Positions 44,352 through 54,334 of a DNA stretch of 64,000 nt are shown here, piece after piece; the stretch's first letter is position 1; every line of letters starts with the position of its first letter. A program made the position numbers and the translations under genes. The notes below the pieces were generated by a model that searched no databases, was not told the DNA's origin, and saw nothing but the letters and a program-made list of their open reading frames with translations. The DNA lies in contig JALQBC010000003.1 of NCBI GenBank assembly GCA_023375675.1, positions 434,001-498,000 of the forward strand. The letters are read 5' to 3'. The stretch is from Cytospora piceicola. Its lineage: Eukaryota; Ascomycota; Sordariomycetes; Diaporthales; Cytosporaceae.

Positions 44352-46028
44352 ATGCCGACCAAGCAGCACGGCCGGACGTATGACGTGGTGTTGTTCGGCG
44401 CAACCGGTCTGTAGTCCACATTACAATGTCCTGGAACCGGGCTGACAGGCCATAATAGGTTACACGGGCAAGTATACATCGGAACACATTACTCAACACT
44501 TGCCCACTGATCTTAAATGGGCGCTCGCTGGTCGTTCCCAAGGGAAGCTTGAGAGACTCGCGGCTGAACTCAAGAGTCTGAACCCGGACCGCCGGCAACC
44601 TGGTATGTGCCCACCTACTAAGTGAACAACCGCTTAGAGCTCTGTCCCCCGACGCTGTGTGCCCTCTCCCTCTTCTTGTATGGCCTATACTGGCAGCCCG
44701 TCGGGGTAATCTCAGGTTTCATCATCTGGAGTAGCTGCAAACGTGGCACTTTGGAGTTTGTAAATTTGACTGATTAGTCTGTAGATATTGAGACCTGCGA
44801 CTTGACTGACGCTGATTTGAGCGCCCTGGCCAAGAAAACATTCATCTTGATCTCGACCGTTGGTCCATATGGACAGCACGGAGAGCATGTAAGTGCCTCG
44901 GAGTTGGCATTCCAACTTGAGTAAATAACAATAAGTGACTGACTTCAGCCAAGGCCTTCAAAGCATGTGCCGAAAATGGTACTCACTACTTCGACGTCAC
45001 CGGGGAAGTCCCTTTTGTCGCAAGAATGATCAAGAAGTACGAGCACGTGGCCAAGGAGTCCGGCAGTATGCTCTTCCCCGAAATCGGCGTCGAATCTGCC
45101 CCAGCAGACCTTGTTGCGTGGTCGCTGGCCAAGCAAAACAGAACGGCTTTTGGGGCCAAGACGGGCGAGACGGTCCTGTCCATCCACCGAATGGAGTAAG
45201 TTCTTGTGAATCGAGCATGTTCGGGAGCTCGTTGCTGATCCAGGCGTAGTGCTGCACCTTCTGGAGGGACTTTGGCTACCGCTCTGAGTTTCTATGACAA
45301 CTTCACCCTCCAGGAGATAGGCCAGTCGTTGAAGCCATTCGCACTGTCGCCTGTGCCAAGCCCAAATGCTGCAGCCAAGAGAGACTCCATTTTGACAACG
45401 CTCACGGGGCTGCGCACCGTGCCCAATCTGGGACTCTTGACAACCTCCCTGGCCGGCGACAGCGACAGGGCGATAGTCCACCGAACGTGGGGTCTCTTCT
45501 CCCAAATCCCCTCCAAGAAGGACGAGTCCTACGGCCCCAACTTCAACTTCGGAGAGTACATGAAGACGCGAAACTGGTTCTTGGGGTTGTTTGTGCACTT
45601 GGGCATCACTGTGGTTGGCTTCCTGTTTGTCACGTTGCCCCCGCTGCGGAAGCTGGTCAAGAGATATGTGTACGAGCAAGGACAGGGACCGGATATCGAG
45701 CAAGCTAAGAAGGACGCGCTCGAATATCGGGGCGTTGCTACTCCTGACACTGACACTGCTGTGGGCAAGCAGGCTTACTGCCGCGCCTGGTTCAATGGCA
45801 GCATGTATGCATGTGAGTATCCACTCCTTGGATCCTGACGAGAGGATCTCATTACTGACATTTGTAGTGACGGCGGTTTTCTTGGCTCAAGCTGCAGCCA
45901 CGGTCCTAGAGGACGACATTGATCTAGGGGGAGGCGGAGTCTTCACAGCTGCCTGCCTTGGGCAAGGATTTGTGGACAGACTGAACACTGCCGGATTCAA
46001 GATCGAGACCAAGACTATAACAAACTGA
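44352..46028 (+). CDS. Saccharopine-dehydrogenase-like oxidoreductase (SCCPDH family)
   Basis: NAD(P)-binding Rossmann protein of about 424 aa, probably membrane-associated. Exons are 44352-44406, 44459-44602, 44785-44888, 44954-45195, 45244-45812 and 45868-46028. The dinucleotide motif FGATGYTGK at residues 15-23 is assembled over the first intron. It continues ICD-like LTDADLSALAKKTFILISTVGPYGQHG, then CAENGTHYFDVTGEVPFVARMI and APSGGTLAT. A hydrophobic segment (WFLGLFVHLGITVVGFLFVTL) lies in the C-terminal third. This matches SCCPDH/trans-acting enoyl-reductase-like proteins rather than true lysine-pathway saccharopine dehydrogenase. The acceptor of exon 5 is ambiguous: 45244 (424 aa) or 45250 (422 aa). 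Exon 4 uses an AAG acceptor at 44953. The reaction is unknown. Confidence 0.88.
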
Positions 46029-46517
46029 GACTGGTCGAATGGACCCGTGGGAAGCTGGTAAGACATACTTGGGTTCTCGAATCCCAGGAGGGGACAGAAG
46101 GGCAGAAGGGTAAAGACTAGATGATGGAAAGGTTTAAAACAACCGTGCACTGTATATGACTCAAGCCATATATTTGCTATATAGCCTAAGCGTCTGTACA
46201 TATATATACCTAAGTATATATATCCTGTAAACCTTGGTGGTCCCTTGACTTTGATACTATGCAGGGGTCAACTGGTCAACCGTGTTAGACCTTCCCCACA
46301 ACCAGAGCGGCCCCACTTCAATGTGCTGGTATGTAACAATCGAAGTAGGCTCTTTGAATTTCAACCTGATTAGACGTCATTGCGGTGCACAACTTTGGCA
46401 GCTCTCCCAACACTAAACCGGCCTCATTGCGTGGCAGCCTCTCGTTTGCCTTTATAAACGGGCATCCGCACGTCGACAATTAGTCTTCGGCTCTCTCATT
46501 CCAACAAATTGCACATA
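46029..46517. promoter_or_regulatory. Tandem intergenic region with TATA-like box
   Basis: Between two plus-strand genes. A TATAAA at 46453-46458, 60 bp before the ATG at 46518, is a plausible core promoter element. The AT-rich stretch 46140-46230 (repeated TATA-type runs) is probably the 3' end of the preceding gene. Confidence 0.5.
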
Positions 46518-48219
46518 ATGTCCTCAATACCAACAGAAAACTCGCCGCTACTGCCAGCGGCGGCAGTCGACCGGCCCAAGGGCTCACGAAGTGTGACCTT
46601 CAATCCCAACCCCGTCTCCAGAACGATCGAGGCCCAAGCCGACGACTGTGCCTTACGCCCTTCCACCTCCTCCGTCGCCGCAATAGCAGGGCCCTCAGGC
46701 TCCGCATCCTCCACAATACCAGGCGGCCCCCAGGCGCCCATGCTCAGCGCCTTCAACTCCAAGATGCGGCGGAGACACAGCGCCGGCGGTCCCAATTCCG
46801 TGCTCCCGGGCGCCTCGGCCATCAAGATTGGCCCGCAGAGGTCGACCAAGAACGCCCAGAAGCTGAAGCTCCTGCCCAACCCCGACTTTGGCGAGGAGGG
46901 CCCGGAGGAGGAGAGCGGGCGTGACGTTTACTCCCAGTACACACGGATCAAGGACCCCACGGCCAGGCGGGACGCGGCCAGGCTGGGCAAGGCGGACCGG
47001 AGCCGGCTGCCGCGGGTGACGGCGTATTGCACGGCCAACAAGTACGATATGGACGGGCTCATGCGGTTTCTGAAGGGCCCCAAGGGCAAGGCGAAGGGGA
47101 CGAACCCGAAGTTGATCGACGAGTGCATATATACGCCCTACAACTACAATACCAAACAGGTGGAGCTGGGCTCGGCCACGCCGCAGTACCAGACGGTGCA
47201 TTCTAACCCGGTTCCCTCCGAAGCGGTGCACTCGAACCCCGTACACCCCTACGAGAGGAGGCATTCGACAGGCGAGTACGCAACTGCCACGGCTACAGAG
47301 GCGGGGTACCCGTTGACTCAAGACCTGATCGACCTCAGGCAGGAGAGTCAAGAGCGTGAGGAGACCTATGGGAGCCAGCCGGACACGTTCGCTGCGGAGA
47401 GAGGAGATGAGAGCTCCATATTCGACACGGCGGACTTCGATATCGAGGTGCACACCCCTGAGGTGTTCCTGTTTGACTATGGCGTTGTGGTGATATGGGG
47501 AATGACAGTGCAGCAAGAACAACGGTTCCTCAAAGAGATGGCCAAGTTCGAGCTGGAGAAGCTATCGCAGGACGACGTCGAGGTGGAGATGTTCAACTTC
47601 TACTACACCAGGGAGTACCAGGCGCGCATCTACAACGACTTCATCGCGCTCAGGGACAAAACAAACTACAAGGTCAAACTGGCCATAGCCCACGCTCTGG
47701 CTCAGAGCACGAAGACGTCGCTCTTCGAGGAACTTATGGACTCGACCATCGACGCCTGCAAGGACGTGCCAACCGAGATTGCCCTGACCGGAAAAATAGC
47801 CCTCACCCGGAAACAGATCCACATGCAGATCGGCGAGCTCTTCATCCTGAAGCTGAACATCCACCTGGGCGGCTCCATCCTCGACACGCCCGAGCTGTTC
47901 TGGGTCGAGCCGCAGTTGGAGCCCGTGTACCAGGCCGTGCGGAAGTACCTGGAGATGGACCAACGTGTCAAGGTGCTGACGGACAGGATGGACGTTGTGG
48001 GTGACCTGCTGGCTGTGCTCAAGGACCAGTTGAGTCATGGCCACGGAGAGAAGTTGGAGTGGATTGGTAAGAACTCGTCTTGCTCGCCGCTCGTTCCCCC
48101 TATACTAGTGTGATGAAGTGAGGCTGACACCTTGTGACCATTTAGTCATTGTACTCATCGCGGCTGAAATCCTCGTGGCGGGTATCAATATCCTCGTGGA
48201 CACGTACTGGGTGGACTAG
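46518..48219 (+). CDS. RMD1/RMND1 family (DUF155) membrane protein
   Basis: Protein of 540 aa; exons 46518-48066 and 48146-48219, junction LEWI|VIVLIAAEI. The N-terminal 130 residues are disordered. Then come RVTAYCTANKYDMDGLMRFLK and the DUF155 core: EVFLFDYGVVVIWGMT, EEMFNFYYTREYQARIYNDFIAL (approximate), KVKLAIAHALAQSTKTSLFE and HLGGSILDTPELFWVEPQLEPVY. A C-terminal transmembrane segment at about 517-535 (VIVLIAAEILVAGINILVD) is contributed by the short second exon. The family includes yeast Rmd1/Rmd8 and fission yeast Sad1-interacting factors; animal RMND1 is mitochondrial. The tail-anchored layout fits the Rmd8/Sif type. Molecular function is not defined. Confidence 0.9.
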
Positions 48220-49594
48220 ACCGCGAGACAAGTTCCAATATTGCAGAGGTCTTCCAGCAGGCCCCAGGCCAGAGGGGACGTCGCAGGAAGGGCCATCCGG
48301 AGAGGCTGTTCCGAAAAGGTCCACTCGAGAGCTCACACCATCGAACCTTGTGCACAATGCATTCTGGGGCGACCTGTGATCGCCCGGGCACCCCCCATCT
48401 CATATAACGGCGCACATACCTTCTATTCTCTGCAGCCGCGGGAGTAGCAGGAAACTGGGAGCAGCGCGATGCTGTCGACTTCCTGACCCGGCATTATATC
48501 AGCGCAACATTAGAACGAATGGATGAATGGGTAGTGGGCATATACGGCAAAATGTCTCTGCCTTGGCCAAGGCTCAATCAAGACCGTGCAAGGTTTACAG
48601 CCAAGGAAAACAGAAAGCAAGGGCAAGGACCAAGATGAGGACGAGGCCTACGGTGGTGGCTAATGGGCCGAGGGGTTTCAAACAATGAGAGGTCTGATGT
48701 TCTGGTGGTGCAAGCAACTGGTGGCAATTCCACAGCTGTCAACCCACCGACGGGGGAGAAGAAGGAACGGTTTCAATTACAAAACTTTGCTTAAATGTCC
48801 AAACAAGCGGCGTTGAAAATCACAGCAAGCAAGGCGCGAGAACAGGCAGCGTTTGGATATGCTCTTTATATGTATCACTCAATGTCAAAGTTATTACTAC
48901 CAAGCGACTTTCTAACATTCCGGTCGACGGTAGAGCCATACTCCCAATTAGTGTGCTTCTCCTCTCCTTTTACCTCCACATGTGCGACACGAATCCCTTA
49001 CAGGCATGTTTCTCCACAAAGTAGCCAATGCCGCCTTTGTAATGGCTTCAATGACGCGCCCGCGGGCGGCATCAAGATAGCCCATAACACGGTCCTCGCC
49101 CAAGCTGACCATTTGAAGCCTTTAGATATGCCTGGATAGATGGAGCGTTGGTTCGAAGGCTGTCAAAAAATACCCATACGTATATGGGGCACACCAAGTA
49201 GCTTTGGTGTGGATTCTGATAAGCGCTAAATGCATCGCAAACAGACTCCTGTGCGCCAACTTTCTTTTGCAAGTAAGACAGATGAAACATCCCAGGCTCG
49301 GCGGCACTATAGCATGCCACAGATAGGAAACCAGCATTGGCCTTGGACAAGGGTTTTTGTTTGGACCCATTGAAGACTGTTGTATAATCCGAACCTTCAA
49401 GGTTTGGAATCCCACACTCGACGCTTCCACAGGTGGGCTCTCGTAGGTTGGTTCGAGGTGCAGACGCAGTATGGTCAGAAGTTCATGAGCCGTGCTCGCA
49501 AAATGTTGGATCTGGCTCTCGAGTCTGAGGTGTATGATTGCGGGACAGATGGCAGCGAGTTGTTTGCCATCCATGTTGTTCCTGGGGACGACCT
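48220..49594. other. Convergent intergenic region
   Basis: About 1.4 kb between the RMD1-like and NHP10-like 3' ends. Short frames show no family features. Nothing else is recognised. Confidence 0.5.
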
Positions 49595-50572
49595 CTAGTC
49601 TTCCGCGGCAGGTGTATCATCGGTCTGCATATCGACATCTTCATCTCGAGCAGGAGTGTCCTCTGCCTGGGACTCAGTTGGCACTTCTGGCTTGGCCTCC
49701 GCCTCCGCCTCCGCCTCCGCCTCCGCCTTGTCCTTCTCCTTCTCCGCGTAGGCATCCTTCTCCTTCTCGTACTGCGCTTGGGCCTTGGTCTCCTGAGTCT
49801 TGTACTCCTCGCGCTGGCCCTCGGGCAGGTCCTCCCAGCCGCGAGAAAGCTCTGCCTCGACATCGACGTCCTCGCCCTTGGAGCTCACGGCCGAGCGGTG
49901 ATCGTCGCAGTAGAGCTCAAATGCGCTGCTGGGCTTCTTGGGCGGCTTGGACACGCCATTGGCGCGGTGGGACGGATCCTTCTGGCTGGCCTCGGCGTGG
50001 GAATGAGAGAAGGCATCGGAGCTAGGGGAGAGGGTGCGCATGCTCTGGTTGATGAAGGTGGGAGGGGGGCCGTTGGATTCCATGTTGGCAATGACGGAGG
50101 GCTTTCGGTGGCCACGCTTGCTTCGCAAGGGCTTCTCCTGAGGCTGTTGTTGCAGGTCATGGTCAGCACCCGATGAAGCAGTTCCAAAGCGAGTTGATGA
50201 TGGGTTTTGTCGCCGGGGTCCAGAAGGGCGTGTGGGCAAAGACGATGGTACGGGTGAAGGTGAAGGGCCGTCACGTACGGTAGGTGGTGGACTTGGGCTG
50301 CCTTCGGAGTCCTCGACGTTGGTGCTGGTGCGCTTGGCGATCTGCTCGAGGAGGAATGCGCGCTCGATGCGGAGTTTCTCGACTTGTCGTTGTAGTCGTG
50401 ATAGGCGCAGGCGCGCGGCGTCATTGGCATCCTCGACCTCCATGGTCCGCTGCTTGAGCTGCAGGCATTTGCGACGGTAAGCCTCCTCCACGGAGGGAGG
50501 CAGAGCCGGTGGGATAGCTAAGGGATCAGCATTGTCAGCTCTGCGGCCCATCTTGACTTTGTTGGACACCAT
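49595..50572 (-). CDS. HMG-box protein, NHP10-like (INO80 complex candidate)
   Basis: Intronless coding region, 325 aa. An N-terminal coiled coil at about residues 28-80 (EEAYRRKCLQLKQRTMEVED, then LSRLQRQVEKLRIERAFLLEQI) is followed by a Ser/Pro-rich linker. A single HMG box spans about 209-277 (KPPKKPSSAFELYCDDHR, then LSRGWEDLPEGQREEYKTQ). The acidic tail has an Ala-Glu repeat encoded by a GCCTCC-type hexanucleotide repeat (about 49696-49729). This order (coiled coil, HMG box, acidic tail) fits fungal Nhp10, a DNA-end-binding subunit of the INO80 remodeller, but other HMG proteins cannot be excluded. MGRRADNAD (ATG at 50551) is an alternative start. It is divergent from CCT8. Confidence 0.85.
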   Translation of the reverse strand: MVSNKVKMGRRADNADPLAIPPALPPSVEEAYRRKCLQLKQRTMEVEDANDAARLRLSRLQRQVEKLRIERAFLLEQIAKRTSTNVEDSEGSPSPPPTVRDGPSPSPVPSSLPTRPSGPRRQNPSSTRFGTASSGADHDLQQQPQEKPLRSKRGHRKPSVIANMESNGPPPTFINQSMRTLSPSSDAFSHSHAEASQKDPSHRANGVSKPPKKPSSAFELYCDDHRSAVSSKGEDVDVEAELSRGWEDLPEGQREEYKTQETKAQAQYEKEKDAYAEKEKDKAEAEAEAEAEAKPEVPTESQAEDTPARDEDVDMQTDDTPAAED

Positions 50573-51037
50573 TCTGTGGGCAAGGGTTGAAGTTGTCTTG
50601 CCAAGGTCACGGGCAGTATGTACAAGTCGTAGAGGAGTTTAGGAAGATTGGGTCATGAGAGCCAGGGTTGGATTGAGTCGTTTGCAGCGCAAATTGTGGA
50701 GAGTATTGACTTACAGGACGCGGGTGCCATTGCGAGGCTCTCGAAGAGGTAGATGGGGAAATGATCTTCTACAAGAGAAGGTACTGTACTGGTGTTGTGC
50801 CAGGAACTCTCGTTGTGATGTGTAAGAAGAGCAATGGAAGATGGGAGCCGTTTTTGAGGATTGGAAAAGAAGTGAATGGTTGACAAATTGCAAGCTGAGT
50901 TTGGTGAGAGAACGTCGCGTCGTTTCTGAGGGCTGGCATCCTTACAGCGTGGTGCTGCTGCAACAGACACTTAGCTTCCAAAAGCTGGGAACGCTTAGGC
51001 CAACTCTTAGATCGATGTTGTTCCCCTTTGGCGTGTC

Positions 51038-51118
51038 TACCTACCTAGGTAAGTACCTAAGACACTAGGCTTAGGTAACTACTCAGGTATCTACTCAGTA
51101 GGTACTTAGGTAGTTACT
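51038..51118. repeat. Cluster of TACCTAGGTA-family motifs, imperfect hairpin
   Basis: CTACCTACCTAGGTAAGTAC (51038 onward) is nearly the reverse complement of AGGTACTTAGGTAG (about 51100-51113), allowing for a 4-nt gap. Further copies (TTAGGTAACTACT, CAGGTATCTACT) lie between. Confidence 0.75.
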
Positions 51119-51183
51119 GTGACAGGTGCGGGTGTGTATACAGCAAAAAGTACCTAGTGGTGCCGTACTAGCTACGGAGTTAG

Positions 51184-51240
51184 TCTGGGAGTCAGGGAGC
51201 CGGGGAGTCAGGGAGCCTGGGAGTCAGGCAGTCAGGGAGG
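51184..51240. repeat. Minisatellite of GGGAGTCAGGGAGCC-type units
   Basis: About four degenerate units of CTGGGAGTCAGGGAGC, with variants of GTCAGGGAG, sit in tandem about 190 bp upstream of the CCT8 start codon. Confidence 0.8.
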
Positions 51241-51424
51241 TCTGCAGCAACCCCCACCGGCAGGCAGGTTGGCAGGCTCTAGCTGTCAAAAGTGCTGAGC
51301 GGCCAGACATTTCAAAAAGTTGCTTGAGCTTCTAACGACCTACCCCACGTATACTCTACCAAACACGTCTCCCAAGGGTCCTCATATCTGTGTCTCTCCC
51401 CAACCTCACAGCTAGCCCTTCAAC

Positions 51425-53265
51425 ATGTCTCTCAGCATTCCCGGCGCGCCGAATGCTGGCCTTTTCAAGCAAGGCTACAACAAGTAAATTCCTCTCTTTC
51501 CTTTCCCTACTTTCGTACCTCGACCGTCTCAAAACAGCAAGCTAATAAGGGGCATCTCAACTCTAGCTATGACGCCGAAGATGGCGCTGTCCTCAGAAAC
51601 ATCGAAGCGTGTCGCGCCATATCCTCGACCGTTCAGACCTCTCTGGGTCCCTACGGACGGAACAAGATTGTCATCAACCATCTCCAGAAGATGATCCTTA
51701 CCTCCGATGCCGCTACTATCCTCCGCGAACTCGATGTCGTCCACCCCGCCGCGAAGCTTCTGGTCATGGCCAGTCAACAGCAAGAGGCCGAGATGGGCGA
51801 TGCTACGAACCTGGTCATCGTGCTGGCCGGTGAGCTGCTGAAGAAAGCTGAGGACCTCCTCCGCATGGGCCTGAAGACTTCTGATATCGTGACCGGCTAC
51901 GAGCGAGCCCAGAAGTTCGCCCTGGAGACCCTGGAGGAGCTTGAGGTCGACAAGGTGGAGGATCTTACATCACAGAAGGAGCTGGCCAAGGCCATCCGGA
52001 CCGTTGTTGCCAGCAAGCAGAACGGAAACGAGGACTTCCTTGCGGACCTGGTTGCCGAGGCCGTGCTGGCGGTGCTGCCCAAGAACGCCGTCAACTTCAA
52101 CGTTGACAACATTCGTGTCGTGAAGATCATGGGTGGAAGCCTGGACCAGAGCCGAGTCGTCAAGGGTATGGTTTTCCCCAAGGAGCCCAACGGTGTCGTG
52201 AAGAAGGCAACCAAGGCCAAGGTTGGTGTCTTCTCCTGCCCCATCGACACCAGCCAGACCGAGACCAAGGGAACGGTGCTGTTGCATAACGCCAAGGAGA
52301 TGCTCGACTTCACAAAGGGAGAGGAGGATCAACTTGAGGCCGCTATTAAGGAACTTCACGACGTCGGTCTGCGGGTAGTTATTGCCGGTTCCACCGTGGG
52401 CGAGCTGGCCATGCACTACCTCAACCGCTACGGTATCCTGGTCATCAAGATTCTCAGCAAGTTCGATCTCCGAAGAATCTGCAGGGTCGTTGGTGCTACA
52501 CCCCTGGCTAGGCTAGGTGCTCCCATGCCGGATGAGATGGGTTCCGTCGATGTCGTGGAGACCTTGGAGATTGGTGGCGACCGCGTCACAGTGTTCAGAC
52601 AGGAGGACGAAGTCACAAGGACGGCAACTTTGGTCCTGAGGGGAGCCACCCAGAACCACCTCGACGATGTTGAGCGGGCCGTTGATGATGGTGTGAACGT
52701 CATTAAGGCGATCACCAAAGACGCTCGTATGGTGCCAGGAGCCGGTGCGTCAGAGATCGAGCTTGTTGGAAGGATAACGGCCCACGGAGACAAGACCCCA
52801 GGTCTTGCTCAGTACGCCATCAAGAAGTACGCAGAGGCTTTCGAGGTCATTCCACGATCGATTGCGGAGAGTGCTGGCCTGGATGCCACGGAGGTGTTGA
52901 GCAGACTGTACGCTGCACACAACCGTAAGGACAACTGGTCTGTCGGTGTTGATATCGAGGTAAGCTCTCCTCCACATGATGTCCCATCCTTGTCCGATAA
53001 CTAACGAGGTCATGTAGAACGACGAGGACACTGGAATCCTGGATGCCCAAGATGCTGGTATCCTGGATCTGATGGTGACCAAGAGCTGGGCAATCAAGCT
53101 GGCGACCGAGGCCGCCAGGACCGTTCTCTCCGTTGACCAGATCATCGTCTCAAGACAGGCCGGTGGTCCCAAGCCCCCAGGACCCAACCCGGTAAGCAAT
53201 ACAATCACAGTGTGACGATAGATCGAGAAGCTAACAAATATTTACAGAACTGGGATGAGGACTAA
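51425..53265 (+). CDS. CCT8: T-complex protein 1 subunit theta (CCT8)
   Basis: Theta subunit of the cytosolic group II chaperonin TRiC/CCT, which folds actin and tubulin. Exons are 51425-51483, 51567-52959, 53018-53191 and 53248-53265, giving 547 aa, normal for the family. The N-terminus MSLSIPGAPNAGLFKQGYNNYD is followed by the ATP-binding region (TSLGPYGRNKIVIN, TSDAATILREL, EMGDATNLV). The apical domain contains KGTVLLHNAKEMLDF. The C-terminal equatorial motif is PGAGASEIEL. The gene ends with NWDED on an 18-nt exon. The subunit assignment rests on the GLFKQGY and AEDGAVLRNIEACR stretches typical of theta. Confidence 0.97.
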
Positions 53266-54216
53266 ACGAACAGTACTTGAGGAGTGAGGATGATAACGAT
53301 AAATGTATATCCATCAAAACATAGACTCGCAGGGGAAAAGCCTAATGCGTGGAAGTGATATCCACCTGTATCGAAGGAGAACAAGAGCTGCTTGTCGGCG
53401 TGTCACTGTATGCAGGCATAGAGCGCTAGATCTCGAAACGACACATCTGCCAAAGAACTCGTGTCTCTATTGGGGCCTCCTGACTGTACTGCCCTCTCCC
53501 CGTTCCGTCGTACCTTTCCAACGGCTAGTAGGACTGCCTTCCATTTCGTAGTCCATATCAGTGCGAGTGTGACTCCCCTACCTTGTCTGCGACACTTGTT
53601 TGATGCCCGTCATCTCTTCGCCCGCTTTCTTTAGCCTCTCGCAGAGTGTCAAAGAAAGGCAGTCGATGCGAAACCCCGCAGATGAACATCAACTGGACTG
53701 TGGGGCTCACGTTCCACGCATATCGCATTATATCTCTTGACCTTTGTCCCTTGTAAGCAGGTGCTTCTAGCAGGGCGTCCATTCGGGTTGAGGGTAGGGG
53801 CTTTTGTGCCCGGAAGAATGAGGTCATGGACCTGAGTCCTGAGATCTTGTCAAGCGAGTGATCACGCCCGTGCAGATGTGGATTGGAGCGATGTTCGTAT
53901 CTGTGATTATAGATATCACGTTTTGTATTCGATGAGACTCGTGATAGATAACGCCACTTGAATATATTTAATATGGGTATTTATTTGAACGGCATACGAG
54001 TAACTACCTACTCATTCTGGTTATGGTTTACCGCTCAGACCGCTCTCTCCTTCAAGTGTAGTACCCAGTCACACATTGACGCCCCCCATGGGACATACAG
54101 ATCCAGATGCACATCATCGCTAGACGTAACCCTACTCTTTCTAGGATAGGCAGGTAGACTAGACAATGTCGGGATCGACTGAGCTCCCAGCGTACAACAA
54201 AAGCTACCAGTTCTCT
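53266..54216. other. Downstream region of CCT8, no gene recognised
   Basis: Probable 3' UTR and intergenic DNA. A minus-strand frame at 53558-53827 has no family features. Confidence 0.5.
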
Positions 54217-54334
54217 TACGGTGGGTGACCTAGCCACTTGAACAAGTGCGTAATTTGCCTGGAAGTTAAGTACGGTCAGGGTCTGACTCCAGACTCTCGG
54301 TTGGGCGATGACAAGATTCTGTGCCTATATCGTA
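54217..54334 (+). rRNA. 5S rRNA-like sequence, probably a degenerate dispersed copy
   Basis: A 118-nt stretch, the length of a 5S gene, aligns by eye with the 5S layout. GACCTAGCCACTTGAACAAG includes a CACTTG-AA-CAAGTG stem-loop in the helix II/III position. GCCTGGAAGTTAAGTACGG occupies the conserved GAAGTTAAG region. GGTTGGGCGATGACAAG occupies the box C position, normally GGTTGGGTGGGTGACC. The ends (TACG at 54217-54220, CGTA at 54331-54334) could pair as a short helix I. Box C is altered and no T-run terminator follows, so it may be a pseudogene. Pezizomycotina carry dispersed 5S genes and 5S pseudogenes. An Infernal search with the 5S model would settle it. Confidence 0.4.

Larger units (their letters stand above)
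50573..51424. promoter_or_regulatory. Divergent promoter region (NHP10-like / CCT8) with palindromic repeats
   Basis: Holds both upstream regions, the TACCTAGGTA-family cluster at 51038-51118 and the minisatellite at 51184-51240. No gene is recognised. Confidence 0.55.

Noticed and set aside
46695..47522. 275-codon minus-strand frame opposite the RMD1-like gene
   Set aside because: Antisense to conserved DUF155 coding sequence, with no family features.
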